From positions 1,984,001-2,048,000 of the forward strand of contig BSYQ01000008.1 in the NCBI GenBank assembly GCA_030272585.1: a stretch of 64,000 bases of DNA. Reading direction: 5' to 3'. The position numbers and the translations under genes are program-made. Below the pieces are notes generated by a model. That model was not told the origin of the DNA, made no database searches, and saw only the letters and a program-made list of their open reading frames with translations. Position 1 is the first letter of the stretch; every line of letters starts with the position of its first letter. This document shows, in pieces, positions 50,202 to 61,994 of the stretch. The stretch comes from Bryopsis sp. KO-2023. Lineage: Eukaryota; Chlorophyta; Ulvophyceae; Bryopsidales; Bryopsidaceae.

Positions 50202-51631
50202 ATGCAGATCTCTACCTTCGCGCTTGCCTGCTTGCTCCTCGCGGGCCCTGCATTCGCAGGTGGGGTGAAGTCTTTTCGCTGTTTTTGAGATCTGGCAAGG
50301 TTTTGTTCCAACCTCATGTGGCGGCGTGTTGCGGTTCTTAGGCTTTCTTGAAAATTGTTCTGATTGTTGCGCAGGACGTGAGCTTTCTCAGACGGCTTCG
50401 AACTCCTGCAGTGTGTTCGGATCCGTGAGTCTTGTCGTCAAGTCAGGAAGATGCAAAGGATGGGCAGGAGCCAGCTGCACGGTAAGGCGGATATTCCACA
50501 GCATGGCTCGAGTTCGAGCAGCGGAAAAGTCTGTTGATCTCTCAGCTTGCTAATTTTCTGGTATTGTTTGATGCAGTCCCACGCCAAAGCCCAGGCAGAC
50601 ATTAAGTCGGCAGTGAAGGCCCTCAGCACCGTGAAGATCTGCGATCCAGTCGCCGTCAGGGCGGCTTCCACCGCCGTTGCCAAGGCTCTTGCGCAGGTCT
50701 ACGTCGAGGCCCTCGCAAAGGTACTGACACGCAAGTATTGCAGTCAGGGGTCTAAGCGATGTGACGGTTCTTCCTCCGATACAGGGCTTGAAGATTGGTT
50801 TTTCCGTGCCCTGTAGGTTTCTTGCGATGGCAAGGGTTTCGGCTGCGGATTCGGAGTTTCCCAGGGAGATGCTTTTGCCACCGCCTACGCTGAGGCTTTC
50901 AGCAAGGCTGTTGCCGCCGCATTCAACGGTGATTTGAGCGCACTTTGCATTGCCGATCTCAAGGCCATCGCTGTCGGTGTCGCTCGCGCCGCCGCTTTCG
51001 CTGTCTCGCAGGCATGTGTCAGCGGATCTGGAAGCGCCTCCGTTTTCCAGTCGACCTTTGTGTCCTCCACCAGCGTCGCCATCGCGAAGTCCATCTCAAC
51101 CGCGACGGCTGTCGTGTGCAACAGTAAGTGACCTCTGCAAATAAAACGCTGGTCCGCTCTTGGACTTCTGGATTTCCCGCCCGCCTAATTCTCTGCTGTT
51201 TTTGTCTGTAGAGCCCAAGGACAACTCCAAGTGTGGTGCTGATGTGGTGGGAAGCTCCACGACCAATGACAACGTCGTGCAGATCCCCAGGGTCGTCACC
51301 CCACCACCCACCGGATCTGGCACCGGCAGCGGAAGCACTGGCGGCTCTGGATCCGCTGGCCAAGTTGAGCCTTGCTTGACCATCGAAAGCCTCGACTGCT
51401 GCTTCGACCAGGCCAAGTAAGTAGCTGAGCTGACTTCATGCACCCACATTTGGTGCTGCTGGAAATTCTGTAGCAGCATAATAATCACTGTTTTGTCTAA
51501 TGTCGATTATTGGTTGTGTTTCTTAAAGGTGTGGACCTAAGGGACTGTGGGCTGAGGCTCCTCTCAACCCTGCTGGCAACAAGTTGGTCTTCAAGAGGGG
51601 TGTCAGCAAAGCTTTGTGCTACTGCTACTAG
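50202..51631 (+). CDS. Secreted Ala/Cys-rich protein, copy 1 (six exons)
   Basis: Exons 50202-50259, 50375-50481, 50577-50720, 50817-51123, 51212-51416 and 51529-51631, all with GT–AG introns and consistent phases, give 307 residues. The signal peptide MQISTFALACLLLAGPAFA is followed by a Cys-containing segment, then an Ala-rich helical region with regularly spaced Cys (VRAASTAVAKALAQVYVEAL, AFATAYAEAFSKAVAAAF), a Pro/Ser/Gly linker (TPPPTGSGTGSGSTGGSGS), and a Cys-rich end (CCFDQAKCGP … KALCYCY). Probably extracellular or cell-wall located. I do not recognise the family. It has one more intron than its paralogue at 61995. Confidence 0.9.
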
Positions 51632-53341
51632 AAAGTTTGGCAGTTGTGGAAAAATAAAGTCAGTCTCAGAGCATCGAGTTCTGAGACTTGCACCATCATG
51701 GAGCATGATGATATGAATGAATCTGCGGAATCGTGACTCCTTTGTTTTTGCCCTTGGAGAATTCAAACGTTTTGGGGTTTTATATGATAGGGAACTTTTG
51801 AATAAAGAGAATTTAGTTAAAAATACAGTTTTGAATAAATGTAGTTCTTTTTTTTGTTCAGTTGGTGAAAAGAATTCAGAGGGCTGATGAATGCTTGCAC
51901 GGAACATTGTGTGCGTTGTAATCGTGGTCAAACAGTTCTTGCATCTTACCAATGAACTCTGACTTGTCTGATGTGTCTGATTTGATATATTATGAATATG
52001 TTCACCATCTTCCACTAAACTTTTCTTGTGTCAACCAAACTTGAATTGACAAATATGTTGACAAATATGGCAGTAATGGTAAAGTAAATTTTAAACTTTA
52101 CCATTACTTTTTAAAATTATATATGAAAAAAACTGTCTTCTTGATATCAATGGCCCAAAACTAAACCACTATTTTCCTGTTTCACATGTTGTAACCCTTT
52201 TGTATCCCCAAAAAAGATAGATTGTACCCAGGTCAACACTACTTCCGGTCAAGCTTCATTGAGCAACCAGCATTCTAAACAACAAGAGGTTTGAAAACTC
52301 AAATCCCACGTGAAAGGAACTTACATGGCCTTACTTGGCCCCCCCCCCCCAGCCGCCTAATCCTTCACCTTTTTACCCTTGACAAGAGAGATGTTACGTG
52401 TGGAGTCGTCGCTCAGAATGGGGGTAGGGCATTATGACTGTGAATGCTTGTCTTCTTGAACGTTGCTGAAGTCCTAAGAAAGTTCAGACAATTATTTTTT
52501 GGGGGGGCCACCAGGGGCCACTTAACATATCTGTGAATCTCAACCGTACGGAAGATTTCTGGATGCCACAATTAATGTTAATTTCCAATGCCAATATTAA
52601 TATTTTTTTCTGATTTCATCAAGTTTCACAGTTTGAAACCACAAATCTCCTGTGGGAGGGACAACAACTTCAAAATCTTGAAAACCATAGTAAGTAAATT
52701 TTTTACCGTTCTTCTGGCTTGATCTGTACTTGTATCATAATATGGATATGTAGAAATACAGAAATACTCAGCACCTACACTTAAATTATTATTATGATTC
52801 ATGAATCAAACCACACAGGACGTTTTAACCAAGGACGTAAAAAAAAATTAAACAAACGTACCTTCTTTGTCTGCCTGCCAAGACAAAAAAATACCCATAA
52901 TCATTTCACACTAATTCACTTCTTTTTTTTCCCATTACACACTTGTTAACATTGGAACAATCATCTTGACAATACAGTACAAAAAATATATGTAGATAAT
53001 ATGTATATGAAAGATTTGTTTTTCACCACTGCATAGGAAGAGTTACAATTGATTCCTACAGAAACAAATCCTTTTTTTCAAAATTTGAACTTATTTCTCT
53101 CCACAGACTCTCCAAAAGCAACATACTAATACTAAAAAGGGACATGCTCCTTCTCCCTGTATCTGTTAACTACTTCTATCCATATTTTCAACCGACTCCT
53201 GCGCCGACACACACTTTCATATAAAACTGTATGCAAATAGTAGAATGCTGGATACCCTTCCCCCCCCCCCCCCCCCCAAAAAAAAAAAAAAACTCCCTCA
53301 CATAAAACCACCTCCAACTTTCAGCCAAACTAAAGCTATTT
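51632..53341. other. Intergenic, no gene seen
   Basis: A/T-rich. Contains a C-run (52340-52350) and C(n)A(n) at 53260-53292. No protein-like frame found apart from the 3' UTR of the upstream gene. Confidence 0.5.
51653..51658 (+). terminator. Polyadenylation signal of copy 1
   Basis: AATAAA 21 nt after the stop codon. The paralogue has one at the same distance (63399-63404). Confidence 0.65.
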
Positions 53342-55707
53342 CTAGTAGATTTCGGCTTCTTCCTGACATTCAGTGATGACCCACACCCCCGCACACAGTT
53401 CCATCAAACTCTGCCGTTTCTTGCTTTTCATTTTCAAAGCGACGGACACCGCCGCCCCCGCCCCCCAAGTGCAATACACGAATATCAATTCCAACACCAT
53501 CTGGGAAATGATTCTCACTCTTTCTGCCAGCCGATTGTGCTCGTCGCAAACGTAGTAACCCCTGGATTTGGAGCCCAGAGTGAGGGGGGTGGATTGGCAG
53601 CAGAAGCTGGTGACCACCACGATGGTCGCCCAGCAAAAGAAAAAATAGGACATGTTTTTTCGTACGAGATAAACGCCCAAAATGAGGAAGAGGTAATCCA
53701 GCAGAGCGATTGCCCTGGGCAAGTAGAACGCATCGTACGCCTGCAACGAAGGAATGCATTTTTTGACAAACAAAATGCTAAAATGGATATGTATGAGAGG
53801 AGGAGGGGGGGGGGGAAGAAGCAATGGAACTATCACAGCTTTGCCTGCCACCCGATTTGAACAAAGTTGCTGGGTTGCAAACAGGAATGTCATTTCGGTG
53901 TTGGGGCATTATTCGATGGTGTATCAGAAAAAAGGCTCTGTTGTGCGGGTTTTAAAATGATATGGGGGGGGGGAAAGCTGCCGAAAGGGTGATTGATGTT
54001 TTACTGTTTCAGAATCTTGCAACAAATGTTGTTTTTTTGCCCAAATTCAAATTCTTGATGTTTGAAATGTCAAAGACGCTGAAAGAAAAGTGGCATAAGG
54101 AAAAATTTGATACATCAACCTAATACTGTTGCCCCCAAATCAAAAATTAAATCCGGAGGATCGCCCTCTTTCCACCAAAAGAAGAAAATAACAAAAGCTA
54201 ATAAAAATAGTAACGGGCCATAACTTTCATTTGCATATTGGACTTTCAGCCTCGATGTACTAATTTTTAAAAAATATTAGTAATAATAAATGTACATTTA
54301 GGTAACAGTAATTTTAGTAACGATAATATTCCAGCAATAATATGTAATAGCACAAAATCAATGGGAGGAGAACAGAAACATTCCACATCAGTCATTTTTT
54401 TTACTCTCCAACAAAAACAAAACAAAAATTTTTTAATTAATTTTTTCAATGCACAATAACAGAAAAAGGGAAAGGATGATTGAAATACCCACCTTATATT
54501 CGTTGGGTTTCTGAGACAGAAGTCGCTTGAAGGCCTCCCGATCGCATTTTCTCAATTCCCTGTATGCTGCTAATTTCTCTTCTTCTTTATCTACATCTAC
54601 ATCACGCTCCCTGAGGCATCCAAGGAAATCCCCCACATTAAAAAACAAAATAATAAAAACAACGTCTAAGAAGTTGAGAATCTGTCATTCATTTTAAATC
54701 TTGTCGATATGCTCTCTTTTTCTTTTTTTATTCGAGAATATTCCAGGGGGTGAAAAATGCAACCATAGATTTCCAGTTTTTTTTTCTTTGATTTTTTTAA
54801 AAAATATATTTTTTATTGATTACATTATAGACTTGCCATCTTTTTCTCTGACAAAAACTTTTCATTTTCCAGGGGATCCTCGAACATTTTTCCCATTTTA
54901 TGTCTTTTTAAAGTAATTCCAATCTTTTCTATTTTCTTCCACTAAATATATATTTTTAAAATCGACACACACACACACAAAGAATACAAATATGCTTGCA
55001 CCGCCAAAAAAATAAAAAAAAACAAATTAACACATAAACGAATCGAACAATGGAAAGAAAAAATTTGGTCAAACAGAAGCATAGCTGAAAGCAATTTCCT
55101 GTAATGTCGTTCAGATGTTTTTTGAATGCAAAAAACAAATGTTTTCTCACAACAGGTAAATTACCGTGAATATTGTTCGAATTTTAGGGAGTGCCTGAGG
55201 CCACCCACGCTGGCCCGAGGATTCCTTTGCCTTTCCCAAAGCTCTCCTTCAAATTTCAAAAGAAATAAATAAGACTACAAAAAAAAACTATAAGAGGGGG
55301 GTGTAGGAAAACGACCAGCACCACCAAGCAAAATTCGTTTACGTGATATTTTTGGAACCCCTCCTCGAAGAAGCTCTCCGTTACCTTCTGAGCAGTCGCC
55401 GTTCTCCGCTTGAAGGTCGAAACATCCCAGCACCCGCCGTGGGGCGGGTTGCTCTGCCCTGAAGAATTAAAAAAAATACAGAAAATACGTCTTTACAGAG
55501 TTTCAGGAGGATTTTCTTTTCTTCGACGGTTTTTGCTGTGGACGCGCGTGGTAACCACAGCGACAGGATTCAGCAGGGGAAAAAAAAGGGAAAAAGCGAA
55601 AACAGTTCGCACCCCATCGATCGTGCAACCCTCTTCACAGGACGCAAGAAAAGGAAAGAAAACGCACACGCCGCTGCGGCCACTACGATTCCTAACAGTG
55701 CCAACAT
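53342..55707 (-). CDS. Membrane protein with N-terminal signal anchor, five exons
   Basis: Exons 55613-55707, 55385-55458, 55165-55246, 54493-54610 and 53342-53740. All introns are GT–AG, and phases (2, 1, 2, 0) match at each junction, giving 255 residues. Starts with MLALLGIVVAAAACAFSFLF, a signal peptide or anchor. A charged middle follows (ERDVDVDKEEEKLAAYRELR). The last exon has about three membrane segments (AIALLDYLFLILGVYLV, MSYFFFCWATIVVVTSFCC, VLELIFVYCTWGAGAAVSVA). No family recognised. The short exons were placed by splice signals and phase, so details may shift by a few codons. Confidence 0.65.
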
Positions 55708-56260
55708 CGCCTTCTTCCGTTACCACTCTCGAAATGCATGCAGGATTTTTGCTGCGATTTCGTATTCCGCCACCCATTCCGTACAGTTAATGCACCAAAT
55801 CGAACAAAAGTTGCATAAATGGCAAGAAACCAAACCTTGATTCAAATCAGCACAAAACACCCCATAGCAAATCCCGAATGATATTGATTGATTGAAAAAA
55901 AATTCCGAATGTTTCTTCCACACTTTTCAGAATGGGGACCCCTTCTTCTTTAAAGAGAAGAAAAACAACCCATTTGGCAGAATCCACCTCAACAATAAAC
56001 ACAAGAAATAAAAGAGCCCCTATCATCCCACCTAAATACTGGTGGCTGGGGAAAACTCATTTCCTTTTTTTTGTTTTGTTTTTAAATCTATAACTAGGGT
56101 CACACCATCAAAACTCGAACAGCATTAGGTTCGATTCGCAGGGTATTTCGGAGACTCGGGATTTGGCGGCGGGAAATCGGTCGAACCGCTCACGAGGGGG
56201 TTGGGGTTTGTTTCAAAAAGTTGTAAAGAGGGTAAGGAGGAAAAGCATTATCGAACGACG
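55708..56260. other. Divergent intergenic region
   Basis: Between the membrane protein gene (-) and the small coiled-coil ORF (+). Nothing specific recognised. The 100 bp before 56261 are GC-richer. Confidence 0.45.
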
Positions 56261-56689
56261 ATGGGGAACCGCGACGCGGAAAAAAAAGAACAGCAGCTGA
56301 GGGAGTTGGACTTCAAAATGAGGGAGGTGGCGCTGGAAGCGAAATCGATGATATTCGAAATCAAAAACGTCACGCTGGCGAAAAAGAAATCCACGCTGAA
56401 ATGGAAAGAGCGGACCGTGGGAAAAAAAACCGCGAAGGATAGGGTTCGACCCTCGCACTCGGAGGAAATGAAAAGGCTGTTGATGGAGGATCGGCGTTTG
56501 GACAATCGGCGTTTGGAGTTGGATAAGCGGCAATTGGAGCTGGACGTGCGAGAATTAGAGTTGGAAAAGATGACCCTGAAGTTGGAAAAGCAGGAGTTGG
56601 AGTTGAACAAGCGTAAATTCGAGCTGGAAAAAAGAGAGCTCGAGGTGGAGAAACGAAAACAGAAGCTGGAGGAATGGACGAGGCTGTGA
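56261..56689 (+). CDS. Small charged coiled-coil protein (single-exon ORF)
   Basis: 142 residues from the ATG at 56261, which has a purine at -3; the frame is open upstream to 56201 without ATG. Nearly all Glu, Lys, Arg and Leu in heptads, with repeats such as LELDKRQLELDVRELELEK. This predicts one long helix, either a coiled coil or a single ER/K helix. Locally higher GC than the surroundings supports coding. Function unknown. It could be one exon of a larger gene. Confidence 0.6.
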   Translation: MGNRDAEKKEQQLRELDFKMREVALEAKSMIFEIKNVTLAKKKSTLKWKERTVGKKTAKDRVRPSHSEEMKRLLMEDRRLDNRRLELDKRQLELDVRELELEKMTLKLEKQELELNKRKFELEKRELEVEKRKQKLEEWTRL

Positions 56690-58582
56690 AGTAGAAATTT
56701 CCGGTCGGATTCTTCTATGGAAACGGACAAAAATAGATGCCTCTGTGCTGTACATTCATGGAGTCAGTCCATTTCTACAAGGGGGCTTTTTTGCTGTTGG
56801 CATTTGGCTTTCCTGTTTTTGCAATGCAGGTGTTGGTTGATGACCCCATTTTCCACATTTCTGGAGTTGTTGGGGGTGGAAAGGATTGTTTTTTTTCCCA
56901 TTTTTTTCTCCTTTTTTTTGGCTTTTCGAAAAGAACACTATGAGGGAATTAGGGCATATCAGAAAGTTGATACATCAGGTGATATGGGTAGCCGTTCTTT
57001 CAACAGCCAATCGGCAGAGCACAATCCTGACGGAGTGTTTGTCTTTCTGGAATAAATGCAATAGAGTTTCTATCCGTGCGGTCCCCTCCCTCTGAAATGT
57101 AACCAAATGCCAGGAGGCTGGCCACACCAACCAAACAAGTGGCGATATTTCGTCATCAGGGAAGATGCTGCTGCCTTCTTTCAGTGATGAATGACAGAAA
57201 CGGATTGAAAAGCAACATTATTACTGAAATCTCCATAGGAATTTGTGTGGTTTTGAAACGTGGAGTGGTTTTCAGCGCACTCACCTTAGAGTCTTCATCG
57301 ATCATGGAAAAGGCCAAGGTGCTATCCAGCCTATTTTCTGATATGAAATCAGAATGTGAGAGTCAGCCATTGTCTCTTTCAAAGAAAAAGAAACCTCCAG
57401 CCAATACTTTAACCCCTCAGCCCTGATTTTCTGTACTCCACAATGACAGGCATAGTTGCCGTTGTTCATCTGCCTTCAAATCTATTGAAGGGAAAAGAAA
57501 TATATATATATAACAAGTCCCCCCCCCCCCCCTACCCAATGGGCGAAAAAAATGGAAGGGAGGAAAAGAAATTGGAAATTGATGAAGGCAGGAGTAAACC
57601 AGAAAGTAAGACGCTTCCCTGAAGCTTTCCTGGAGGGTGAGTAGTGAAAACAGAAAGGTGACCCTGTGAATCTTGGTATGCACTGATAAAGGCAAGGATG
57701 TGCTGCACATCATCAAGTGGGTTAAGTGAATGTGAAGGAAGGACAGGAACTGAAGAGAATATATATATCCTTCTAGATAGGTATGCACAATGTTTTACAT
57801 GTGTGCTGCATTTACAAAGGAGAGTTTTTGGTGAGGGCAGAACAAAAGGATGAAAAAGGAAACATTTTAATGGCATTTGGGGGGCCCTGTCTTTGCCTGG
57901 AGAAGTGAGTGCAAATGCAATTTTCAGAACTGTCTATCCAGGGTGATCGACAGCAAGGTGTAAAGTAATTTTATCCAGCTACGCAACTGGGCTTTTCAGA
58001 AGAGAGTGATGATGTTGATTTTGAGTTCTGCAACAGCCAAATTTGTCATTCAAAAATGAGGAACAAGTTCGATTGTTGAGTGAGTACGGGGTTCTTGGGG
58101 GAAAAACCTGGATTTGACGTTGAAAAAAACAGGAGGAGCATACAATGATTAACTTTTCAGATATCTGGGCATAATAATTTTCACAGATTTAAACTTTCTC
58201 AACATTTAATGAGGATACTTTTGATTCAACTGGTAATTTCGGAATCAAAAAGATGCTGGTCTGGGAGGAGAACACATCATGATGGTATAGAGATGCCTTG
58301 TACCGAGCGACACACACATCTCTCTGAAATTGGTTCATTCCAGCACAGAAAGGGCTCTTCAGTGATATATACATACATATATATATATATAGGAAGCTTC
58401 CAGTTTCCTTCTGTAGCTTGTGTTCAACTCAACTCGATTACAATCGACTAAAAAAACGACTCCGACAAAAGTCATATCTTCTGGCCTGACAACAATGAAT
58501 CGCTTTGAAGCCCTCATTAGGTTTCCATTCCCAAGAGACAAGCACATGCTTTTCATTTCAAAGTCCCCTTTTTTGTGCGAAT
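56690..58582. other. Intergenic, no gene seen
   Basis: A/T-rich with T-runs, a C-run (57519-57532) and TA repeats (58376-58390). From about 58210 onward it is the 3' flank of the coiled-coil gene and matches the reverse complement of about 486-850. Confidence 0.5.
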
Positions 58583-60053
58583 TCAGGTTGATCGTTCCTC
58601 TGGGATGCTCGGAAATATAGCGTCGCTTTCGAAACCTGGATCATGCGGATGTGGCGTCTGTGGAGACAGGGAAATTGATTTTCATATATCAGGAGAGCTG
58701 GAAAAGTCTATTAAAGCAGACTCCAAGTCTGGGTCAGCAGGGGATAATCTCAAGCGTACTTTCATGCGATATTTTCATTCTCATAAGGCAGTGTTGGGGA
58801 CTCACATTGTGGTGCTCGCTGTTCCGTGTTAACGCTGCGAGTTGGTTTTCCATAGCAACCATATTGCTATTCACATCGTGTAGAGCCAACAGAACATCTG
58901 GGAGGAACTGCGAGTCGGCAGATGTCTCTACTTCCAGGCGTGCTTTCTCCGTCTCATCCTGTTTGCCCCACCTCCGCAGATCTTCCTTCTCCCTATCCCT
59001 GCGCTGCAGCTGTTCCCGGTAGTCCATCAATTCCTGTTCTACCTCCTGGAGTTCCTTTGCCAGCGTCTCTCCTCGCTGTCGCTCCATATCACATTTGGTG
59101 GTCCAGTCCCCCAGCTCGGATTCCAGAGCATCCCTGTGCTCCCTATCCTCAAAAAGTCTCTGCCTGAGTTCCCCCAGCTCTTCCGACTGCCGCTGTGTTT
59201 GCTCCACGATCGAATCGTTCATTGCGTACAGGCCCCAGAGGTCATCTCGCAAGCATTTCGCTGTGACGTCCCTCTCCATTCCAGGGGGCATATTTTGTTC
59301 TGTCACCACTTGTAACACTTTCTTCCACTGAGAGGAGTTCTCTTGTCTCACTCTCAACGTCTCCGCTTGGCTGCGGCGATTCTGAAGTGCCCACTCCAAA
59401 TCCTCTTCCGTGCGTTGTAACTCCCTTGTCAGACGTATGTTCCTCGCGTCTATTGCCTGTCCCTGGCTCTCCAGGAAGTCCTTTTGGATCTGCAGCTTCT
59501 TCACCTCCTCCTCCAAACAGAAATTTCCATTTCGAGCCTGCTCTAAGTCTCTCCCCAGGCCTTCTGTCTCTCGCAATGACTGCTGCAAAGAGGATGCATC
59601 GATGGCTTTCTTTTTCGTCAATTGTTCGATCTCCTCCACCAGGGCCGCGATTTCCTTAGTTGTGCTCGTGACGGGGTGCTGGAAAACATACCAGAAAATT
59701 TGAGCATAAAACAAAATGTTGATCGACTCTGGCGATGCCTCAGTTTCCATAGCTTACCCAGCTTCGTGTCCGCTCACCGTGGGGGCTTGATGGCCGCCTT
59801 CCACCGTGCAGGTATCCTCCAAGGTGCTGTGACACAACTGGGATGGCTCGTGGGTGCTGTGTTCATCTTGAACCGCGACTCCACCAGCCGACCCACCAGC
59901 TGGGTCCGCTACTCCTGAAGCATCTTGCTCGTAGATGCTGGCCTTGCTCGCTTCCACGCAACAGCACAACATCCTTTTGACCCTGGACCCTTTCTTCCCA
60001 TGTTTTGGCATTGCGGTCCTGAAACTCTTCCAGACACGCGTAAACCACGCCAT
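58583..60053 (-). CDS. Coiled-coil protein, complete gene of three exons (right paralogue)
   Basis: Exons 59778-60053 (ATG at 60053, donor ACG|GTGAGC), 58806-59678 (acceptor TTTTCCAG, donor AAT|GTGAGT) and 58583-58657 (acceptor TCTCCACAG). All junctions are phase 0, giving 407 residues. Exon 1 is basic, then Cys-rich (MLCCCVEASK) and Gly/Ala-rich. Exon 2 is almost all coiled coil (heptads such as LEQARNGNFCLEEEVKKLQI). The last 24 residues match the left paralogue except for a few changes. A structural or scaffold role is inferred only from the coiled coil. The copy at 1-485 is inverted relative to it. Confidence 0.75.
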
Positions 60054-61994
60054 CCTAACTTGTCAATGCACACTTTCCCTTGGCACAGAGTGTTTGCACA
60101 AAGAGTGGAGAACGTGGAGTCGGAACGCAGCAAAAAAAAGAGTCTTCTACGTTCAGAACGGTTTTTGTACACGAGCTTCGTCAATAACCGTCGTAACAGA
60201 CGCCACCATGCCCGACTCTGAACACGAGTAATCGAAGTCAGTTGTGGTGGTTCCTCAGACTCACCTCCATATCGCAAACTTGGGTGTCCAGTGGGTGTTC
60301 ATCCTTAGCTTTAACTCGGATGCAGCGTCGCACCCTGGTTCGACTGAATGTTAGGGAGATGTTTTTTCTGGTTGCTCCGCGAACCTAAGCGACATGAGCC
60401 GCCTTTCAATATGTGGTGTTGCGGCGAGTTGAGACACACTTCATCTCTTCACATATTTGAGTGCAGCTTTCTTCCAGCGCGCTTGGGAGTTGATGGAAGT
60501 CGTTCCATCTTTTATTTTGCAAGAAAATAGTGTCACCGCAACGGTAGATGTGGCAGTCTTGTCCTTGAACCTTCTTTATCATCTTACTGGAGAGGGTTTT
60601 GTTGAGACTCAATGGATTGCATTTGGCTGGCCTTGCAAATGTAACAGAGCCAAGACAATGGAGCAGAAAGTTATGAATGAAAGCTATCACTGGCTTAACT
60701 AGTGCTTTTTCTTGAGGGGGTTAACATAAATCCAATTAGAATACCTGTCCAAAAGTACCATTCGAATGATAAATAAAATATCGAATTCGATATTTTCCAT
60801 AGTGATGCCCACCGAATTGTGTCGTGGAGAAGTGAAGCTCAAAATCACTGTCCATAAGATAGGTAGGAACGAGAAAGTGATTTTTCCCCACTATCATGTA
60901 AACTTTCAAATCAAGGATGATCTTTCTCATGTTTCTAAACCCTTCCTGCAGCTGGCTGTAAGTGTTTTATCAAAATGGAAGGGTGGAGGAAACTCTTCAG
61001 AGTTTGAAGAAAGCTCCTCTGCAAAAAACGGTATCATTATATCTTCACACAGAGAAGGATGGATTGCTGGAATTTGAAAGGCTTTCAACAAGTGCTGTTG
61101 CTAAAAATGATATAAACAAAAATCCACAATCCAAGACGACCACCATGTGTTCCAATCTTAATGAAAAAGCTTTGTACTCCCTACCAAATCCAAGGTGGTT
61201 TTCTGTAACAAACCATTTTTTTGCGTGTATGTCATCAGCAAAAAATATTTGATACGAATTGGAAAACAGGCCTACCTCACTTTTTTCACCAATAACAAAA
61301 AGGCAAAGAGAGGACAGCTTCTGGGATTCAGCAAACGGAGTGGAAGCAATCTTTTGACAGCAAGGCCTACCATAGTTCACTTCTCTTCAAATTGTTTTTC
61401 TCAAGTTATAACTTTGAGAGGCCTTTTGGAAGTGGAAACTCCATGCAGAATGAGCAGGTCATTGGAGTCATGGATTTCAAGAAAAAAAGGAAGGAGGAAA
61501 AGGAAGGGGCTTGAACCATGTTTGGAGTGGGATGATCTGCTTTCCGAATCGCGAGTGTCAATTGTGGGAAAAAAAGCAAGGAAAAGTTTTCATGTATATG
61601 GATGAGCATTGAAATCAGAGCAAGGCTAGCGGACTGCAAAAAAGCTGCATAAAAAAGAGAAAAACACATCGATAGTTGAGAACTGACGAATTGGAACAAA
61701 AACTATGAACGTCCTGAAAGAGTTGATAAACACAGATTGATCACCCCCCTGCCAGCAAAAAGAAAACTGCCAGTCCCATAAAGCTTCTACACATGTGTGC
61801 CTGTACAAGCAAAAGGTACAGAAAGTCAGAAACTGACAAGATCAGGTCCCATCAGTACTTCGCAATACAAAGTTCGCGCTCCATAAAAAGGCGTCACAGC
61901 TTCGATCTGAAACAACCAGCCCTCTGTTCGCTTCTGTCTTCTCTTTCTATTGGCAGTTTTGCACTCTTTGAATTCAAACGGATTGAAGCAAGCC
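60054..61994. other. Upstream region of the coiled-coil gene and promoter of copy 2
   Basis: No gene supported. Bases about 60590-61590 recur inverted at about 900-1945. The last 80 bp before 61995 resemble the region before 50202 (CAGCCCTCTG, TTGGCAG). Confidence 0.5.
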
